Assembly: GCA_033030425.1 (NCBI GenBank)
Contig: JAUFSD010000021.1
Location: 372,001-436,000 of the forward strand
DNA length: 64,000 bases
Reading direction: 5' to 3'
Source: Verpa conica
Taxonomy: Eukaryota > Ascomycota > Pezizomycetes > Pezizales > Morchellaceae
Within the stretch, counting starts at the first letter, position 1. Every line of letters starts with the position of its first letter. Below the pieces are notes generated by a model. That model made no database searches. It saw only the letters and a list, made by a program, of their open reading frames with translations, and was not told where the DNA came from. Shown here in pieces: positions 23,337 to 36,366 of the stretch. The translations under genes were made by a program, and so were the position numbers.

Positions 23337-24721
23337 TCCCAGTATAGGCGTTCAACGGCATTCCTTTCCGAGCTGACCCCTACGCTCTCCCGTCAATTGG
23401 AACAGATAGTTTCTTCCTACTTAAACCAGGCGGGTGTTGCCTAGCGTGCTGTAAACACACAGGCACATACATACGTGCATACATATCCCACTTCGGCCGA
23501 ATGAGCGGTATAGAAGTTTCCCTCACTTCCAGAACGTTTCCTCTCCTGATCACCACTGAACAGTTGGCTATTGCACTTTGCAGATGGTGGCCACACACTT
23601 GAGGGCTTCAAGCTCCCCGTTGCGGAGCTACCCGACGTACATAAATACATCAAGATAACGGGAGCTCAAGTTCAGCTTTGGTACGATTTTGGTACATGTC
23701 TCTCCTACACTTCAATCGAGATCGTAAGATCAAAGTAGCCAATCTTTTGGCCCATCCCTAGACACAACGTCGCAATGCACGGCCTAAAACTCTATACCCT
23801 AGCAGTTAGAGATCAATGATCTACAAAAACCCCTCGAGTACAGATTACCGAAATACCGCGAGACACACTTGGGAAGCGAATATATCAGTTCATCATGTGT
23901 AGATCACTTCCATAAAGTCAGATAGTGGGTGTGGCCACCCACTCCAAACAAATACACAAGCATCTACAGACTCGCAGCGCCGCAGCCTTGTGCACTGGTG
24001 TTTAACAAAATGCCACATTGCCGCCTAAAACTTGCCACTAGTACTATTAGTACAGAAGTGGGGGTTACACTTTAGATAATCCCGCTATAGTTGACTGATC
24101 TTCAAAGTATTCAGATCCTCAGATACCTTTTCAATTTTAATAGCGTAAGCCCCACTTTCTCTCTCTTTCTGAATGTACCCCTCTGTGATCGAGGAAGCTG
24201 ACTCGAGGCAGTTGCATGTAAGTCCTAAAGTTTTATTTTTACCACTTAAGCCTCGACAGCGGAAACAATAAATACAAGAAGAAACAAAGATGGGTTAATT
24301 ATATAAGACTAGCATAATATCGCTTAAAAAATTCTGTCTGTTATAGATTTTAGCGATTACCGCCCTCATTCAAGTCCATCTAGCATGGGAAATGAGGAGG
24401 TATCTTGAGGATACCACCCGGTACCTCCACGGTTTTTCAGGTGGGTATTACCCGGAGGTCCACACCGGCGATAAAAGGGCTAAGAAATGATGATAGACCT
24501 TCCTAGACACTCGATAGATTCAATATGTCTTCAATTAAACTTAGATACCCAACATAAAGGACTTGAATATAAAGGAACAGAATCGTCCTTGAAGGAAATA
24601 CCAGTTCGGACTTTCAGGAAAGTCTTATTTAATTAATAGGATGTCAATATATAAACTATTAAGCTGATAGATTCTATAAGACTTTAGAAGGGCATTAAAG
24701 GCTCAAAAAAACCTGAGTTAG

Positions 24722-24777
24722 CCTTTCCCTAGCCCCGTGCCCAGCCATTGGGGCTGGGCACGAGACTAACCTTTCCC
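24722..24777. mobile_element. Minimal hAT-like remnant: 39-bp palindrome between 8-bp direct repeats
   Basis: CCTTTCCC at 24722-24729 and 24770-24777 flanks a short palindrome that starts TAGCCCCGTGCCCAGCC and ends GGGCTGGGCACGAGACTA. One extra A precedes the right repeat. The ends TAG/CTA and the 8-bp duplication fit a hAT element reduced to its two terminal repeats. The 18-mer TAGTCTCGTGCCCAGCCC of its right arm recurs exactly at 51116-51133. Confidence 0.65.
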
Positions 24778-26205
24778 CATCATATTTTTTATAAAAATGG
24801 TACTCTTCCTGAACCGAAGGATATTGACTACAGAATAATTGGCCTTGTTTATACTACAGCGTAGTCACTTCTCACGCTATACTAGGGATACTTATACAGT
24901 TGTATGTACTCTTTTGGGTGCTAAGGTAGCAGGATAAATTCCGAAGATAGCCCTCTAGCTAAAGATTGCTATATATAACTGCTTGTGGAGTATTGCTAAT
25001 CAGACGTTTAGTGCTATGATAAAAAAAAGCTATGCATAAATTCAGAATCTCTAACAAAAGATTTATTAAAAGTCTCAACGGCCTCAGTATATGTGGCCTT
25101 TGTATAGCCTTTTAGTACTACGTTTAATGTGGATATTCAATTAAACTTCCCGCCTACTAGGCCCTAAATACAGTCCCCCCTTATTAACTTTTATATAGGC
25201 GGCCTACCTGTAAGCAGAGCGTAATATTTTCGATATATGAATTAACGTCTGAGAACCCCTGGCCTGCATCCTATTCACAGCCAAGCAATTTCTCTGATAC
25301 CCGGTTATTGTTAGACAATGGTTTTCACTACTGTTTAGAAGGTATTAGTAGCCTAGCATCGACAGTAGGAAACATTGCAAACCTGGTAATGCAAAAACAC
25401 AATAGCCTTTTACAGGAACATGGGGGACCTCGAGCATAAGGAAAGAAATTAGAGACAATAAGCCTAGAAAGAGCTCCTGCGCATGTACAATTGGCACCCT
25501 TTCGTACCTTTTTTTCCATTTACACTCACTCACGTTAAACTGCAGATGATAAAAATGGGAGAAGGCATAACACAAGTATATGCAAATTGTGTAGGAATCA
25601 AGAGCAAAAAAAATGGGGGGCAATAGAAAGGCTGACCATATATTACATAAGAGCTTTCAAAAAAAAAAAAAAAAGCTCTACAACGCTACAAGCTCACAGA
25701 GATAGAGAAGTGACTAATGGTACTCAGTTATAGGCAGGGAAACTCTACTTATTCTACATCTTAACTGTTTCTCTGACCTCGTCGTCCAACCCCAGCCCCA
25801 CCCCGCCAAATACAACTGTGCCTATTCACGTGGTTTATCTTCGCCCTAGCCTCCTCTTCTGTACCATTGATTGATCCACCTGCCTGCCCGCCCCGCCGGC
25901 GCCCTTACGGTAAAGCAGTCTCAAGTATGCATATGTCCCATCCCAGCTAGAGTATCTCACCCCCTATCGACCCGGCACAAGGGGCGTGCTAAAGAAACGA
26001 GAAAAGGAAACAAGAAAAATTCAGTTAAAAAAGCAGATACGCCGATGATAAAAGATATGGAATAAAGGAGGAAGTGCGTTTGGCGGTGGTAAAATAAAAG
26101 AAATATTTCCCTTGTTAGTATAAAATAGATATAAAAAAGGAAATTATTGAGAAAAGAATAAGACAGCGCCAGAGAAAAAGACTCCACCGCCTTTTTTTCA
26201 ACAAT

Positions 26206-29200
26206 TTACGCCTCTTCCTTCACTACCTCCTCTTTTGCTACTTCTTCACTACTTTCTTCAGCTGCAGCAGGTGTCGTAGTAGTCTTGACTGCTAGGTTAA
26301 TAGCAATCTTCTTACTAGGTGGGCTACCACTGCTCCCGAAGCTCCTCTTTCTGTTCAGTCCCATTTGACCAAGAGTACCTCCACCACCGGTTGGACTTCG
26401 CTTTTTAGTTCTCGATAATTTGTCCAATTCATCGTCATCCTCTTCCTCCCGTCTTCTCTTCTCTGCTAGTCGTTCAGGTGTAGGCGCACTAGATAATGGC
26501 TCTTCTGACTTTGGTGTTGCAGGTGATGGTGAAGTTGCCGGGCTTGGTGTGGCTGAAGGTGATGGTTCTTGGGTCGGTTTTGATGCCACTTCCTCCTTCT
26601 GTGCTCCAGTACTCTCGCCCTGTCCCTCCTTCTTGACTATGGCCTCATCTCCAGCAACATCCATCGCGTCATCATCAGGGTAATCTACTAACGGTTTCTG
26701 TAACGGTGATGATGCACTCCCGTTGATAAGTTTCAATGGCGACTCTCTAGCAGGTACATTGTCTTCTTCGTCGGAGGTGTTGAAGTATTCCTCTTCGGAC
26801 GCATCCATTTCTTTTACACCGTCCCATCTTCGTCCACCGTTGATTTGATTTCTGTACAGGGATAGTGAGCAATAGTTCTTTTGGGTATGAAAAAATGGCA
26901 CAATATATAAAGCTAATTAGCTAATACTAACCTTGACACTCGATCTGTCTCCTGAGAATAGGCTGTTGGCATAGTGGTATCATGCATTTGATCATTCCTC
27001 AAAATTAGAACAGTGAATGTATCGACGTAAGTAATCTTTGACATCCGTTCACGATAGTTCTCAACCAGATGAAGAATTATCTGCTTGATATTTTCCTATA
27101 GTCGAACCCCATTAGTATAAACCACCAAAAAAAATCGACAAAAAAAATACCCACAGAAGGGGAAAGGCTCCAAACCCGTTTGATGAACTCGAAGAACTCT
27201 AAACAAGCTGAATTGAGTAAATTATCTCTCGGCATAGTCTCGATAACGATGTTCAAAATCGGCTCAAACAGCTTATTCTTGATCATATGCCGGATATAAA
27301 ACTCGTCCTGCAAACCCACACACACCCGGAAAAATTTCAATGCGGTGAGCTTAAGATGTTTTTCCGGTGATTCCAGCAGCTGTGCTACCCGCGATGGTAG
27401 GTTCTCAGCCAGGAGAAAGTATTTGCCCCGGAATGCGTGTTGTCGAACGAAAAAGCATAGTGTCTCCACAAGATGTGAATACAGCGATACCTCTGCTATC
27501 GATAATCCTTTCACTATCAATTCCCACCGTAAAAGCCGTCAGTAATTGATCCTCTCTCTCCGCATCTAACTTTTCATTTCTACCATCCGAAAGTGTCCTT
27601 ACATGTTGTCCTCTTGCTCAATTCCGATAATGGCATAAATAGTTTCTTCGCGGATTCGTCGTAAAAGTTCTTCAAAAAATTCTCAGTTTCATGGTCCGTA
27701 GTATGACTTCTCGCGTTCAGTCTCATTGTGATGTCACTAGCCTTGCCAAGTCCTTCAATCTGCGGTCCCGTAGAGGGATCCAGCAGCACCCTAATAGCGT
27801 CCGCAATTTGCGCTTTTACCCCCAAGTCCTGCTCTCCTAGCAATAATTCAATCAACGTGTCGGTCAATGGCTTCTGTTTGTCGTTGATTTGTCGGAATAT
27901 GAAAGCGCGCATCATTGCCGGATCGTGGTCTATCATGGCTACGAGGACGTCAGTGCCGGCAATCCGGACGGAGGCGTCTTCGTGTAGGAGTGCGAAATCT
28001 ATAACGGCGAATAGGCCATTCTGGATAAAGTGAGTATAGAGCTGGGTTCGTGCAGGACCTTGGAGGTTCTTTGCGATAGAACAGCATTGCTGAATGAACA
28101 GAACACCATTCTTCTTTTTCAACGGCTCTGAACCTTCGGTGTGGAAAATTGAAAATAGCTCCTTGAGAAAAGTTTGGTTACTTTGTAGATGCTGTAGAAT
28201 ATCGACCTGGTTGAAGAAAATGAGAGAATTAAGCACGGAGAAAGTCGGATCGTCAAGAATTCTGGCCAGCACAACGTCTTTCAGATACTGTAGCCGATAT
28301 GTCCAGTGGATCTTTTTCTTGATCTCTAGGTCTTTTATCGGCACCACTTCCTTGAATTTTGACTTGTCCGAAAGAAATTGACGATGGTTCGCCTTGTGGC
28401 TTGGGAAATCAGGATCATCTACACTCAAGCAAGACTGTTAGCATAACTGTCACACATGTTGCTTTCCCACCCCCTCCCCCTCCCAGTCACCCAAACTTAC
28501 ATTCGAGGATCCCTACAACCCCTAATACGACCTCATCCATAACAATGTGCTCGATGATCAACGTATCGTTCAATAAAATCATCATCTTCATAATATTGCA
28601 TAATCGGTGCAAATTCTCCAAGCTTTCTAAATCCTCCGCAATCTCTAGTAACGGAATAAGCTTGCCAATGTAATCTTCACTCAGGATGAATTTGCCTAAC
28701 GAATCCCTCCCCTGTACCGTCGAGCTCGCAAGTCGAATCTGACTCTCAATCTCCATGAGATTCCCCAGTTCCGGCGGAGGTAACATCACGGAGGCTATCA
28801 TAGACTCGTTTGCGTCGTCTGATAAGATTTCATCTATAATCGAATGTTAGAAATTTGACAGCCAACCTCTGGTGCCCACGAGAATAAGAGTAATAGTATA
28901 GCGAATCAGGTAGAGGATGTTGGTGGGAGCAAACAGAAGGCTCATATAGTCCGCCTTTAGGATATTGGCTACATACCTGCTCCGGATATGGATAATAGAT
29001 GACTTTGGACATGACTGACGAACTCCCTGTGATGTGTTTATGCGTAAGCACTGATCACCTCACATTATCCTCCTCCCGTTGTTTTCCATATAATAGGTAA
29101 CACCAGATGCAAGAAGTAGACCTACCATATCGCCGCACACCCTTCAGGTTCCTGGAAACTCAATGCCATGTCGGTACCATGCGGCTCAGTCCACACGATA

Positions 29201-29722
29201 AGGGTTTCTACACCACCGAGTATTAGCAACACGCACAAGAGACCAAAGGCGCATCGCCAACCATGCCACTTGTCCCCTTCTGCACCGGCACCTTAAAGAG
29301 ACCGTCGTGATGTAAACCAAAATCAATACTTACCCTGTTGTTTTTGATATCCATCGTCCTTTATTATCTTCGTCTCCAGCAGCATCCGGTCCTGCTCCTC
29401 TTCTGATTTCACCTGAATATGTGGTTCATCCTACATCACACAGCCACAAGTATCAGCCACCTATACCCACAAAACATAACGACACTCCATACTGTAGCAA
29501 AAGAACCCCAGCAATTGACAGACAGAAAAATCTACAAGTGTCTGCCAACAGCTCCATGATCGTCGCGGCGATAAGATAAGTCCGGAGGGGGAAAGCCCTT
29601 ACATTCACCAGCTGCCCTGTGCAGTATCCTGTTCCCCTATCGAACCAGTCATTGTTCCTCAACTCGTACACCTTTACTCGTCGCGGCGTCGTCGGTGGAT
29701 TTGGCACTGTTAAGGCCATCAT
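26206..29722 (-). CDS. PSY2: PP4 phosphatase regulatory subunit 3 (Psy2/SMEK family)
   Basis: Nine exons: 29722-29603, 29430-29334, 29207-29126, 29026-28977, 28833-28501, 28418-27603, 27513-27176, 27095-26932 and 26851-26206, giving 881 aa. Psy2 with Psy4 and the PP4 catalytic subunit dephosphorylates DNA-damage and meiotic targets. The N-terminal PH/EVH1-like domain starts RRVKVYELRNNDWFDRGTG and runs through VWTEPHGTDMALSFQEPEG. The conserved SMK-1 domain follows, then armadillo-like repeats (YDPDFPSHKANHRQF, HLVETLCFFVRQHAFRGKYF, RENIKQIILHLVENYRER). The tail is acidic and Pro/Ser-rich after NGGRRWDGVKEMDASEEEYF and ends with basic and Glu-rich patches. All eight introns are canonical and restore conserved words; for intron 6 the CTGAC branch site picks the acceptor. 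Length is normal for the family. Two Met codons start it; either could be used. Confidence 0.94.
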
Positions 29723-30870
29723 AGTCGGTCGGCGATGTACCCAGCGGGGGTAAAACGGACGACGAGGGAAGCGCGGCGACTTAGCGTAGCCTTCCTCCCC
29801 GTCGCCTAGGATAGATTGAAGCCGCCCTGGTTAAAAAGCCCCCAAACACGAGTGCAATGGGGGTGATGGGCTGTGAATAACGGTAGTTGTAATTTTTCGT
29901 TAATAACGGGTGTTAATGAGCTATGGGCTGTGGACGTGATGTGTTGTGTTTCTTATGGTGTGGTCTCGGCTGGCGCGATGGGTGAGGCTCGAACCACCAG
30001 CAGTAGTTTTTGGCAGGCAGGGGCCTTCACTACAGTTACGGTAGTGCCTAGGCGTCTAAGTTGTTGTTGATACTGCGAGCTGCCGACAACGCGCGTCTAG
30101 GGAAGGATTCGCGATGGGGCTGGCACCTTGCGTGAGAGGGGGGGCGCCAGGTAGCAGATGGTTGGGACGTCGATGATGGAATGTGTTGATGACGATGCGA
30201 GGTGAGGTGTGTGGGGGGGGGGGTTAAAATTGATGAATATTTCCGAGAGAGATCTGAGGAGTAAATGTGCGTATGATGGTATCGGTATGGATGGGGGGGG
30301 GATGTGTGGATGTATGGGTAGGCAAATAGTGGCGACAACCCTTCTTCCGAGTAGTACGCCTTCCAATGCCTATAGAGAGAGTGTGTCTGTCTTTCCCCCT
30401 TCTTTAATATTCCCTTCCCTGTATGGTTATTATGTGTGTGGTTGTTGAATATCCTCTCTTTTTTTTGTCCCTCTCTTCTCTCCCTACCTTCTGATAAGTC
30501 ACCTCTTTGACAAGTGATCAGGCTCCAAGAACAACCTCGTTACCCGCTATAGCAGGTGTTTTTCCTTTTTCCTTTTTCCTCTTCTCCTCTTCCTTTCTTC
30601 TTCTCTTATGTCCGGTCAGTCGGACCTAAAAACAACGACCGATTGCCGGGGGATTGATATGGCAAAGGAAGGCAATGCAGTGTTTTTCTACTCCTTTTCC
30701 CGGTATCTTTTCCCCTACTCTCACACACTCTCTCTATTTTGTAACACTGCCCTCTCCTTCTCTGTCTTTCTATCACCGAGGCTTCCTCCACACTACCGTT
30801 GGCGTGTTAGGATCTTCTTTGCGCGCGGGTCAAATCGAACACGGGTGTGAGCAACAACCAAGAGCACACG

Positions 30871-30908
<38 letters not shown>

Positions 30909-33900
30909 CAGTAGTAGTAGCGGCAACACCTCTTCCTGCCAGAAATAGTAAGACAACTGTCAAACGAACAGCAGCTCAAAAAACGGACCGACCGGGAATG
31001 AAAGGGGGGAGGAGTTCCGAGGGAACGGAAGAAAGAAAAGAAAAGAAAAAAGACGAAAGAAAAGAAAAAAGAGAGCTTGGGCAGAAGCTGGGGGAGAAAA
31101 CCAGATGTAAGGGCTGTGCCGGGCTGCGATTGATTGCGCGAGCGAGGCGGAAGGGAGTCGCGTAAGCAAGCGTATGTCAGTCACTCGTCTCGTCGAGCTA
31201 GGTAAGAGCTCGGACTCTGGTGATAAAAACAAGCTCAGCACGGAGGCAACCCACGCAACCACAAATCAAACCAAACCCCACTCAAAAAGCCCGGTGTGGT
31301 AGAAATAGCAACCGCAAGAAGTGTTCCAGAAGAAGATCACGGAAGAATACCCGCTTCACATAAAAAAAATAAACAAAAAAAAAAGAAAGAGATCTAGCGA
31401 GGGGAATGAACGACAAGTCCCTTGGTAATTCTACCGATACAAGGAGGCTCTTCTTCCGGATCTTCAAACATACGTAGTGGTAGTGTGGCGACAATTATCT
31501 GCGACAATTATTGCATCTCCAAAAATGGAGTGTGGGATGTCCACGGAAACGAGTTACAGTGATACATAAATACCGGCGGGGAGAGGTATACAAGATAGGA
31601 ATGTCAACTCCCAAAACAAGAACAGGGCTTTTTTCTTTTTCTTTTTTTTGTTTCTTTTTTCTCCCCTCCCTCTCGTCGCCTCCACCAAACTCCCCACCAG
31701 TGTGGAGGAATCGGGCTACGCGAGGGTGTGGTGAATTGCATCCAGAGGGAGCATCACCATGCTGCGCAAAACCAATCTTATCAACCTGCGCGTCACGCCC
31801 AGGGTCCCCTGTACTCCAGCCCCATTTGGGATGCAGCTTCCAGAAGCGGGCCTGCATTGCCCTACTGAGTCGGGGCCTTCCTTGACGCACTGACCTCACC
31901 CTGCCAAAGAAAGGATTATCTGCACATTACGGTACCCTAACCCAGAACTGCACTTGAATGTGAGAAACCACATATCTTAGAGAAAAGCCTGGGGTAATGT
32001 TAGTTACAGGTATCGTGTGTGCCTACATACATCTGTACAGGCACTCTAAATCCACCCCCCCTCCCCATCACGTCCTCTCGTGACTCCGCGTTCTCTCTTC
32101 CCCTTAGTTACCAAGATCCGAGAGTTCGAATTCCGCCCTAGTTTGATTCGAAATCGACACAAGCGTGTTTGGAAGACTCTAGTTTGTTAGTTACGGCTTA
32201 AGCTTTCAGCCGCGGGGCGATATCATGACGACACGCGACAACCACACGCGTGAGGACCAAACTATAAAAAAGATCTTTGGCGACTGGTAGGCTAAAATAA
32301 GAAGCACAATACCAGATGGGCCGAGGTGGTGGCGCACATGTGCTTGGATCATGGGGCTGTCACTCGGTTGTTTAATTAGACGATAAATTGCAATATTGAT
32401 TTGATTATTTTAAAATTCGTGCTTTTTTGATCCCCTCTAATCATATAAATAAAAGAGAAACAGATAAAACTCGACTGTACATAAGCTGAAGCTTCTTGAT
32501 ACGTCAGTAATATAGAGTGCACTTCTAATTCCTTACCCGGTACCCACCCCCACAATGTCCTAATATAACAAAAACACATGCACATTACGCCCTTCTCCGT
32601 TAAGAATTCACTCTCTCCCCCTCAGTCATAGTAGCCCTAAATGCATGAGGCCCCGCATAATCACAAGTGTCAATTATCTCACTAGGCTGTTTACGTACAA
32701 CACTGACAGAGAACGTCAATCACTGAAACAAATCAAGGTGAGAAATCTGAGTACGTTGTCTTGAATCTCAGCATTGCAGAGTTCGAGACATGTGTAGTTG
32801 ACTCACGTCTCACCGGCAAGATTAGAGCTGAACTCGCAAAGATTGTTTCTATGCTGACGGTAACAAACCACGGAGATTTCTAGTCCTTTCTATAATCATC
32901 GGGTAGCAAGTTTAAGTGACATTGATTTAGGATTTGTTGCTTTGGCACTTGGGAAATATATGTCTTGGTTGTAAGTATTTGTCTGATAGCTGATTCCCAG
33001 CACACGGGATACCTCCGTTTCGAAGAGTCTCAATGCGCAACCTAGTGGGTTACTGGCTAGGTTCTGGGGCCTTTATCAAAGTGCCGTGCACATCACAATT
33101 TATCTGAACACTCTTCACCATGAGTGACTTCCGTCAACTCAATTCCTATAACCTACCTTAACTTACTCTCATATCGCCCCCCCGACACCCCTTAAACTTA
33201 ACTGAATGAATGAAAGGATTGAGGTTTAGAGTCTGTGGAAATTTTATAATTATATTATCCTGGAATACGGCGTATTCGTGGTCTTAAATTCGCCAAGGGG
33301 ACTATAAAGGGTCTAAGTTTAGTATATATGCATGGAGATTTGTAGGTTTAATTTATAGTCTAGTGTAGCTTTGTGTAGTGCTAGAACATATTTTAACATA
33401 TTCAACACTCTATAGTTAATTCCAGGGTCATCTCCAGTAATACTATAGCTACTTCAACTTCATCCTTTGTATACGTATACAGTAATTCTAGGGAAAGAAG
33501 TGGTAAACTTAGGAGGTAGCAAATGGGTGTGATAGATAAACAATTCTCAATAGAGCTAGAGGTGTATAGGTGATCATATCACATAGAATTGAGAGGAGAG
33601 GACAGATACTAGAGGAAATTGTGGGGGCTCTACACTCGCTATGTCATTCATATTCGTATGTTTCGGTATGCATGTAGATGAAAGTTCCTTTACATGGCCT
33701 CAAAAAGCCAAACGATAGAATTTATTTCAATCCTAGGTACAGCACTGCTAAACACAAAGTAACTGATGCCAAAAATTAACTTAAATCATAGAATATTGCT
33801 CTCAAACTAGCTGTTTCTACCACAGATCCATAGAGAACAAGTGAATTAATCTTAATATGGAGCACAAGTAAGATAGAAGGAAATTTTTTCTCACAAGCAT

Positions 33901-35049
33901 GAACCCAAAAAAAAATTTTCATTCCCTCGCATAGAAGCCAGAAAAAAAATGAAATTTTTGCCATTGGAATTACCATAGGCGTGGATTATTCAAAAGCCCC
34001 ATAAATCATCACGAGCAAGCTCACGAGGGGAAAAAAGACCACAGGGACATCTGCACCTATTGAAGAATCAAGGGGAAGACTTACCTTCGAAGAAGAGACT
34101 CCCACCATGGGCCTCTTCTGTGAGACTATGGAGGGTGCTGGGTCCTCGCAGGGATTTCTGAAGGGGGAAAAGGGAGGGGGGAAGGAGGTAGTTATATACA
34201 TTTTCTGTTCCCTGGCAAGGAAAATATTTGGCCGCTTTCTAAGAGGAGGGTTCAGGGCTGGGTTGGGCTATTGCTCATATAATTGGATAGGGGGCTGTTC
34301 CTAATAGAATTGGGTGGAGGTCTTTTCCGGCGGTGTTACCAGAAGTTTATCTTTGACTACCCGCATGAAAGATTGGTGATATCCCCTCCTAAAGTAAGGC
34401 TATGAGTGGGTCTGACTGGTTCCCTACACGACTGGACTTTCAATAAGGCTCAATGGGGACCGGGTAGCGGTTTGGGAAATCGTCCTGAGAAAAAAACGCA
34501 GCAGCTTCTGTTTAATTTAGGATTTGAACCTCAGGTCAATTAGAATAATTGCTCAGATGTGCATATATATCGCTACATTATATAGCTGATGCTTTAATTT
34601 CTTAGTATATCAGTCATTCTTTGTAGGACAGGGCCTAGTACTTTAGTTCTGATAGTGAGCTAATAGACATCTCAGCGTATATGACGATCACTAAACAGAC
34701 GTATTACCCACGGATCGCTGCTGGACTAAGAAACTGCCATATTCTTATTCGAGTAAAGTATACCACTAGATAGTTGTTCAAGAGCTGCCATAAAAAGGAG
34801 GAGTACGTCCTTCATATCTTGTTTAGGGATACAGCGAGTGATAATCCGTGATTATAATACAGCAGGGAGTAGCGACAAGCAAGCAGTCAATATTTGGTCC
34901 TAGTACACTAAAGGATTTAGAACACCTTCCCTACAAACTAGACTAAGATACTCATACAGAAAATACAAATCCTTTTAAACGCCATAGAGAAAAATAGTCG
35001 ACCCCCCCAAGCAAAAATACTTTCTCCTTACCAGCTACGGATGTACTCT
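29723..35049. other. Long intergenic spacer with homopyrimidine/homopurine tracts
   Basis: Pyrimidine-rich on this strand at about 30450-30610 and 31620-31680, purine-rich at about 31000-31080 and 31365-31395, with a trinucleotide repeat at 30871-30920. Two overlapping ORFs on opposite strands near 31.5-31.9 kb resemble no family. The left part probably includes the Psy2 promoter and 5' UTR. From 32 to 35 kb I see nothing identifiable. Confidence 0.45.
30871..30920. repeat. AGC/AGT trinucleotide microsatellite
   Basis: Nine AGC units run into AGT units with one AGC interruption. It could encode poly-Gln in one frame, but the surrounding ORF lacks support, so it is treated as non-coding. Confidence 0.9.
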
Positions 35050-36366
35050 TTACCGCCCCTTCTTCAATAATCTTCCATCCCTCACAGTACCTATACTCAC
35101 ACCCCCTTCTCCAGTAATCCACCCGGGCATCTTTATCCCATCAAATCCCACCCCTTCTTCCACCATGCCTCTGATCCCAGCAAATACGTGTGTCCCTTCT
35201 AGACGTAGTGTGATTGTCGGTCTGAAATCTGCATCATCCTCCTCTACCTCAATACCCGTAGGAAGTGTAGGGAATTTATCCTCGACTCGGAATTCAACTG
35301 TCTCTAACCCTTTACCATCGCCAGCCTTAGCACCACCCCCGAACCTCCCCTCTGCAATCTTCCGCCGTTTGACTGTCTCTCCATCTTCAGCCTCCCCCAT
35401 TATAATGTCCTCTGCTTGACGCTTTGGTGGTGGCACCTCCAATGGACCAGATTCAAGTGTGCCATCAGAGTAGATGCTCCATGCACCAACCATGCCACCT
35501 TCACCACCACCGCTGCCCCGGTAGTAACATAGAGCCTCCAATGTCCTCGCACTCATTGCACTTGGCCTCAGCTCAAACCTCGCATGAGGGCGTGATATAG
35601 CACTCGCGATGCTTACTCGGACGATATCACGGAGGTTGTCTGCCCCTCCAGCTGGGATATTATGGTACAGGTACCCCGGTGCCGAAGCTGGGAATACGAG
35701 CCAGAAAATCCTTCTTGAGCCTGGGAGCTCAAGAGTAGTTCCAGGAGGATGTATTTGTAGGCGAAGAAGAGTAAGTGGTAGTGTGCGATGACGAGCGATG
35801 AAGTAGTGTGAGGTAACCAATGGCCGCATAGTCGTATTGAGAGCATGGGTGAATGCTGGTGCGTGGAAGCGGGGGACAGGAGAGGTTGTATCGGAAGAGG
35901 AATGGTTGAGGGGATGAAGTATGGCAGCGGTCCATTTGTGGGCTGTTGGGTGGTCGAGAAGGTCTGTAAATTGTTAGCTATAGAAGAAATGGGGGAAGGG
36001 AGAGGAAAGACATCGGTAGTCTAGTTCTGCAATTTGTAGTAGATTTAATCCTGATCTCCATTCTCGCTCTATTATTCGCTCAACAATATCTTTTGCTTTT
36101 ACAGCTCGGGATTTCTTATATCCCTCGTAGGTCTCATGGACAGCATCTAGTTCTAGATCTTCGTCATCTTCGTCATCGGTGCTTGTCAAGTCTGGGTTGT
36201 AGAGGTGCACCGTTGTGGGGTCCAGCCAGGTAAGTACCAGTTCTAGTAACGAGTCTTTAGATAGTCGAGACAGCAGACGGCGTATTGAGGGCGAATGAGG
36301 TAGGATAAGTGTATTTGTGAGGGATGCACCGGCAGCGGTAGAAGGTTTTCGTTTCGGAGGAGGCAT
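35050..36366 (-). CDS. CHL4: Inner kinetochore protein CENP-N/Chl4 (Mis15)
   Basis: Two exons, 36366-36012 and 35963-35050, giving 422 aa. Chl4 pairs with Iml3/CENP-L in the constitutive centromere complex and contacts the CENP-A nucleosome. The N-terminal helical region (LPHSPSIRRLLSRLSKDSLLELVLTWL, residues about 22-48) is followed by an acidic spacer (DDEDDEDLELD) and AKDIVERIIEREWRSGLNLLQIAELDYRYLLDHPTAHKW across the intron (positions about 95-133). Further family words are RPLVTSHYFIARHRTLPLTLLRLQ and FWLVFPASAPGYLYHNI. The C-terminal third ends in TGEGGVSIGTVRDGRLLKKG. The intron uses GTCTTT as donor and TTACAG as acceptor and restores a Tyr codon. Two ACGCGC variants of the MluI cell-cycle box lie at about 36436 and 36451. 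Confidence 0.85.

Larger units (their letters stand above)
22615..26205. other. Intergenic spacer with a foldback element and a hAT remnant
   Basis: No coding region was recognised. It contains the inverted-repeat element at 23225-23336 and the 39-bp palindrome with 8-bp flanking repeats at 24730-24768. A 15-base adenine run lies at about 25659-25673. Confidence 0.45.

Noticed and set aside
26420..26683. Plus-strand 87-aa ORF inside the Psy2 gene
   Set aside because: It is the antisense shadow of the acidic, low-complexity Psy2 tail.
30654..30899. Plus-strand ORF ending in poly-Gln
   Set aside because: The Gln run is simply the AGC microsatellite, and the rest is pyrimidine-tract translation without any conserved segment.
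31495..31899. Overlapping ORFs of 134 aa (-) and 124 aa (+) as genes
   Set aside because: They overlap almost fully on opposite strands, contain low-complexity stretches from CT/GA tracts, and match no family; there is no splice or context support.
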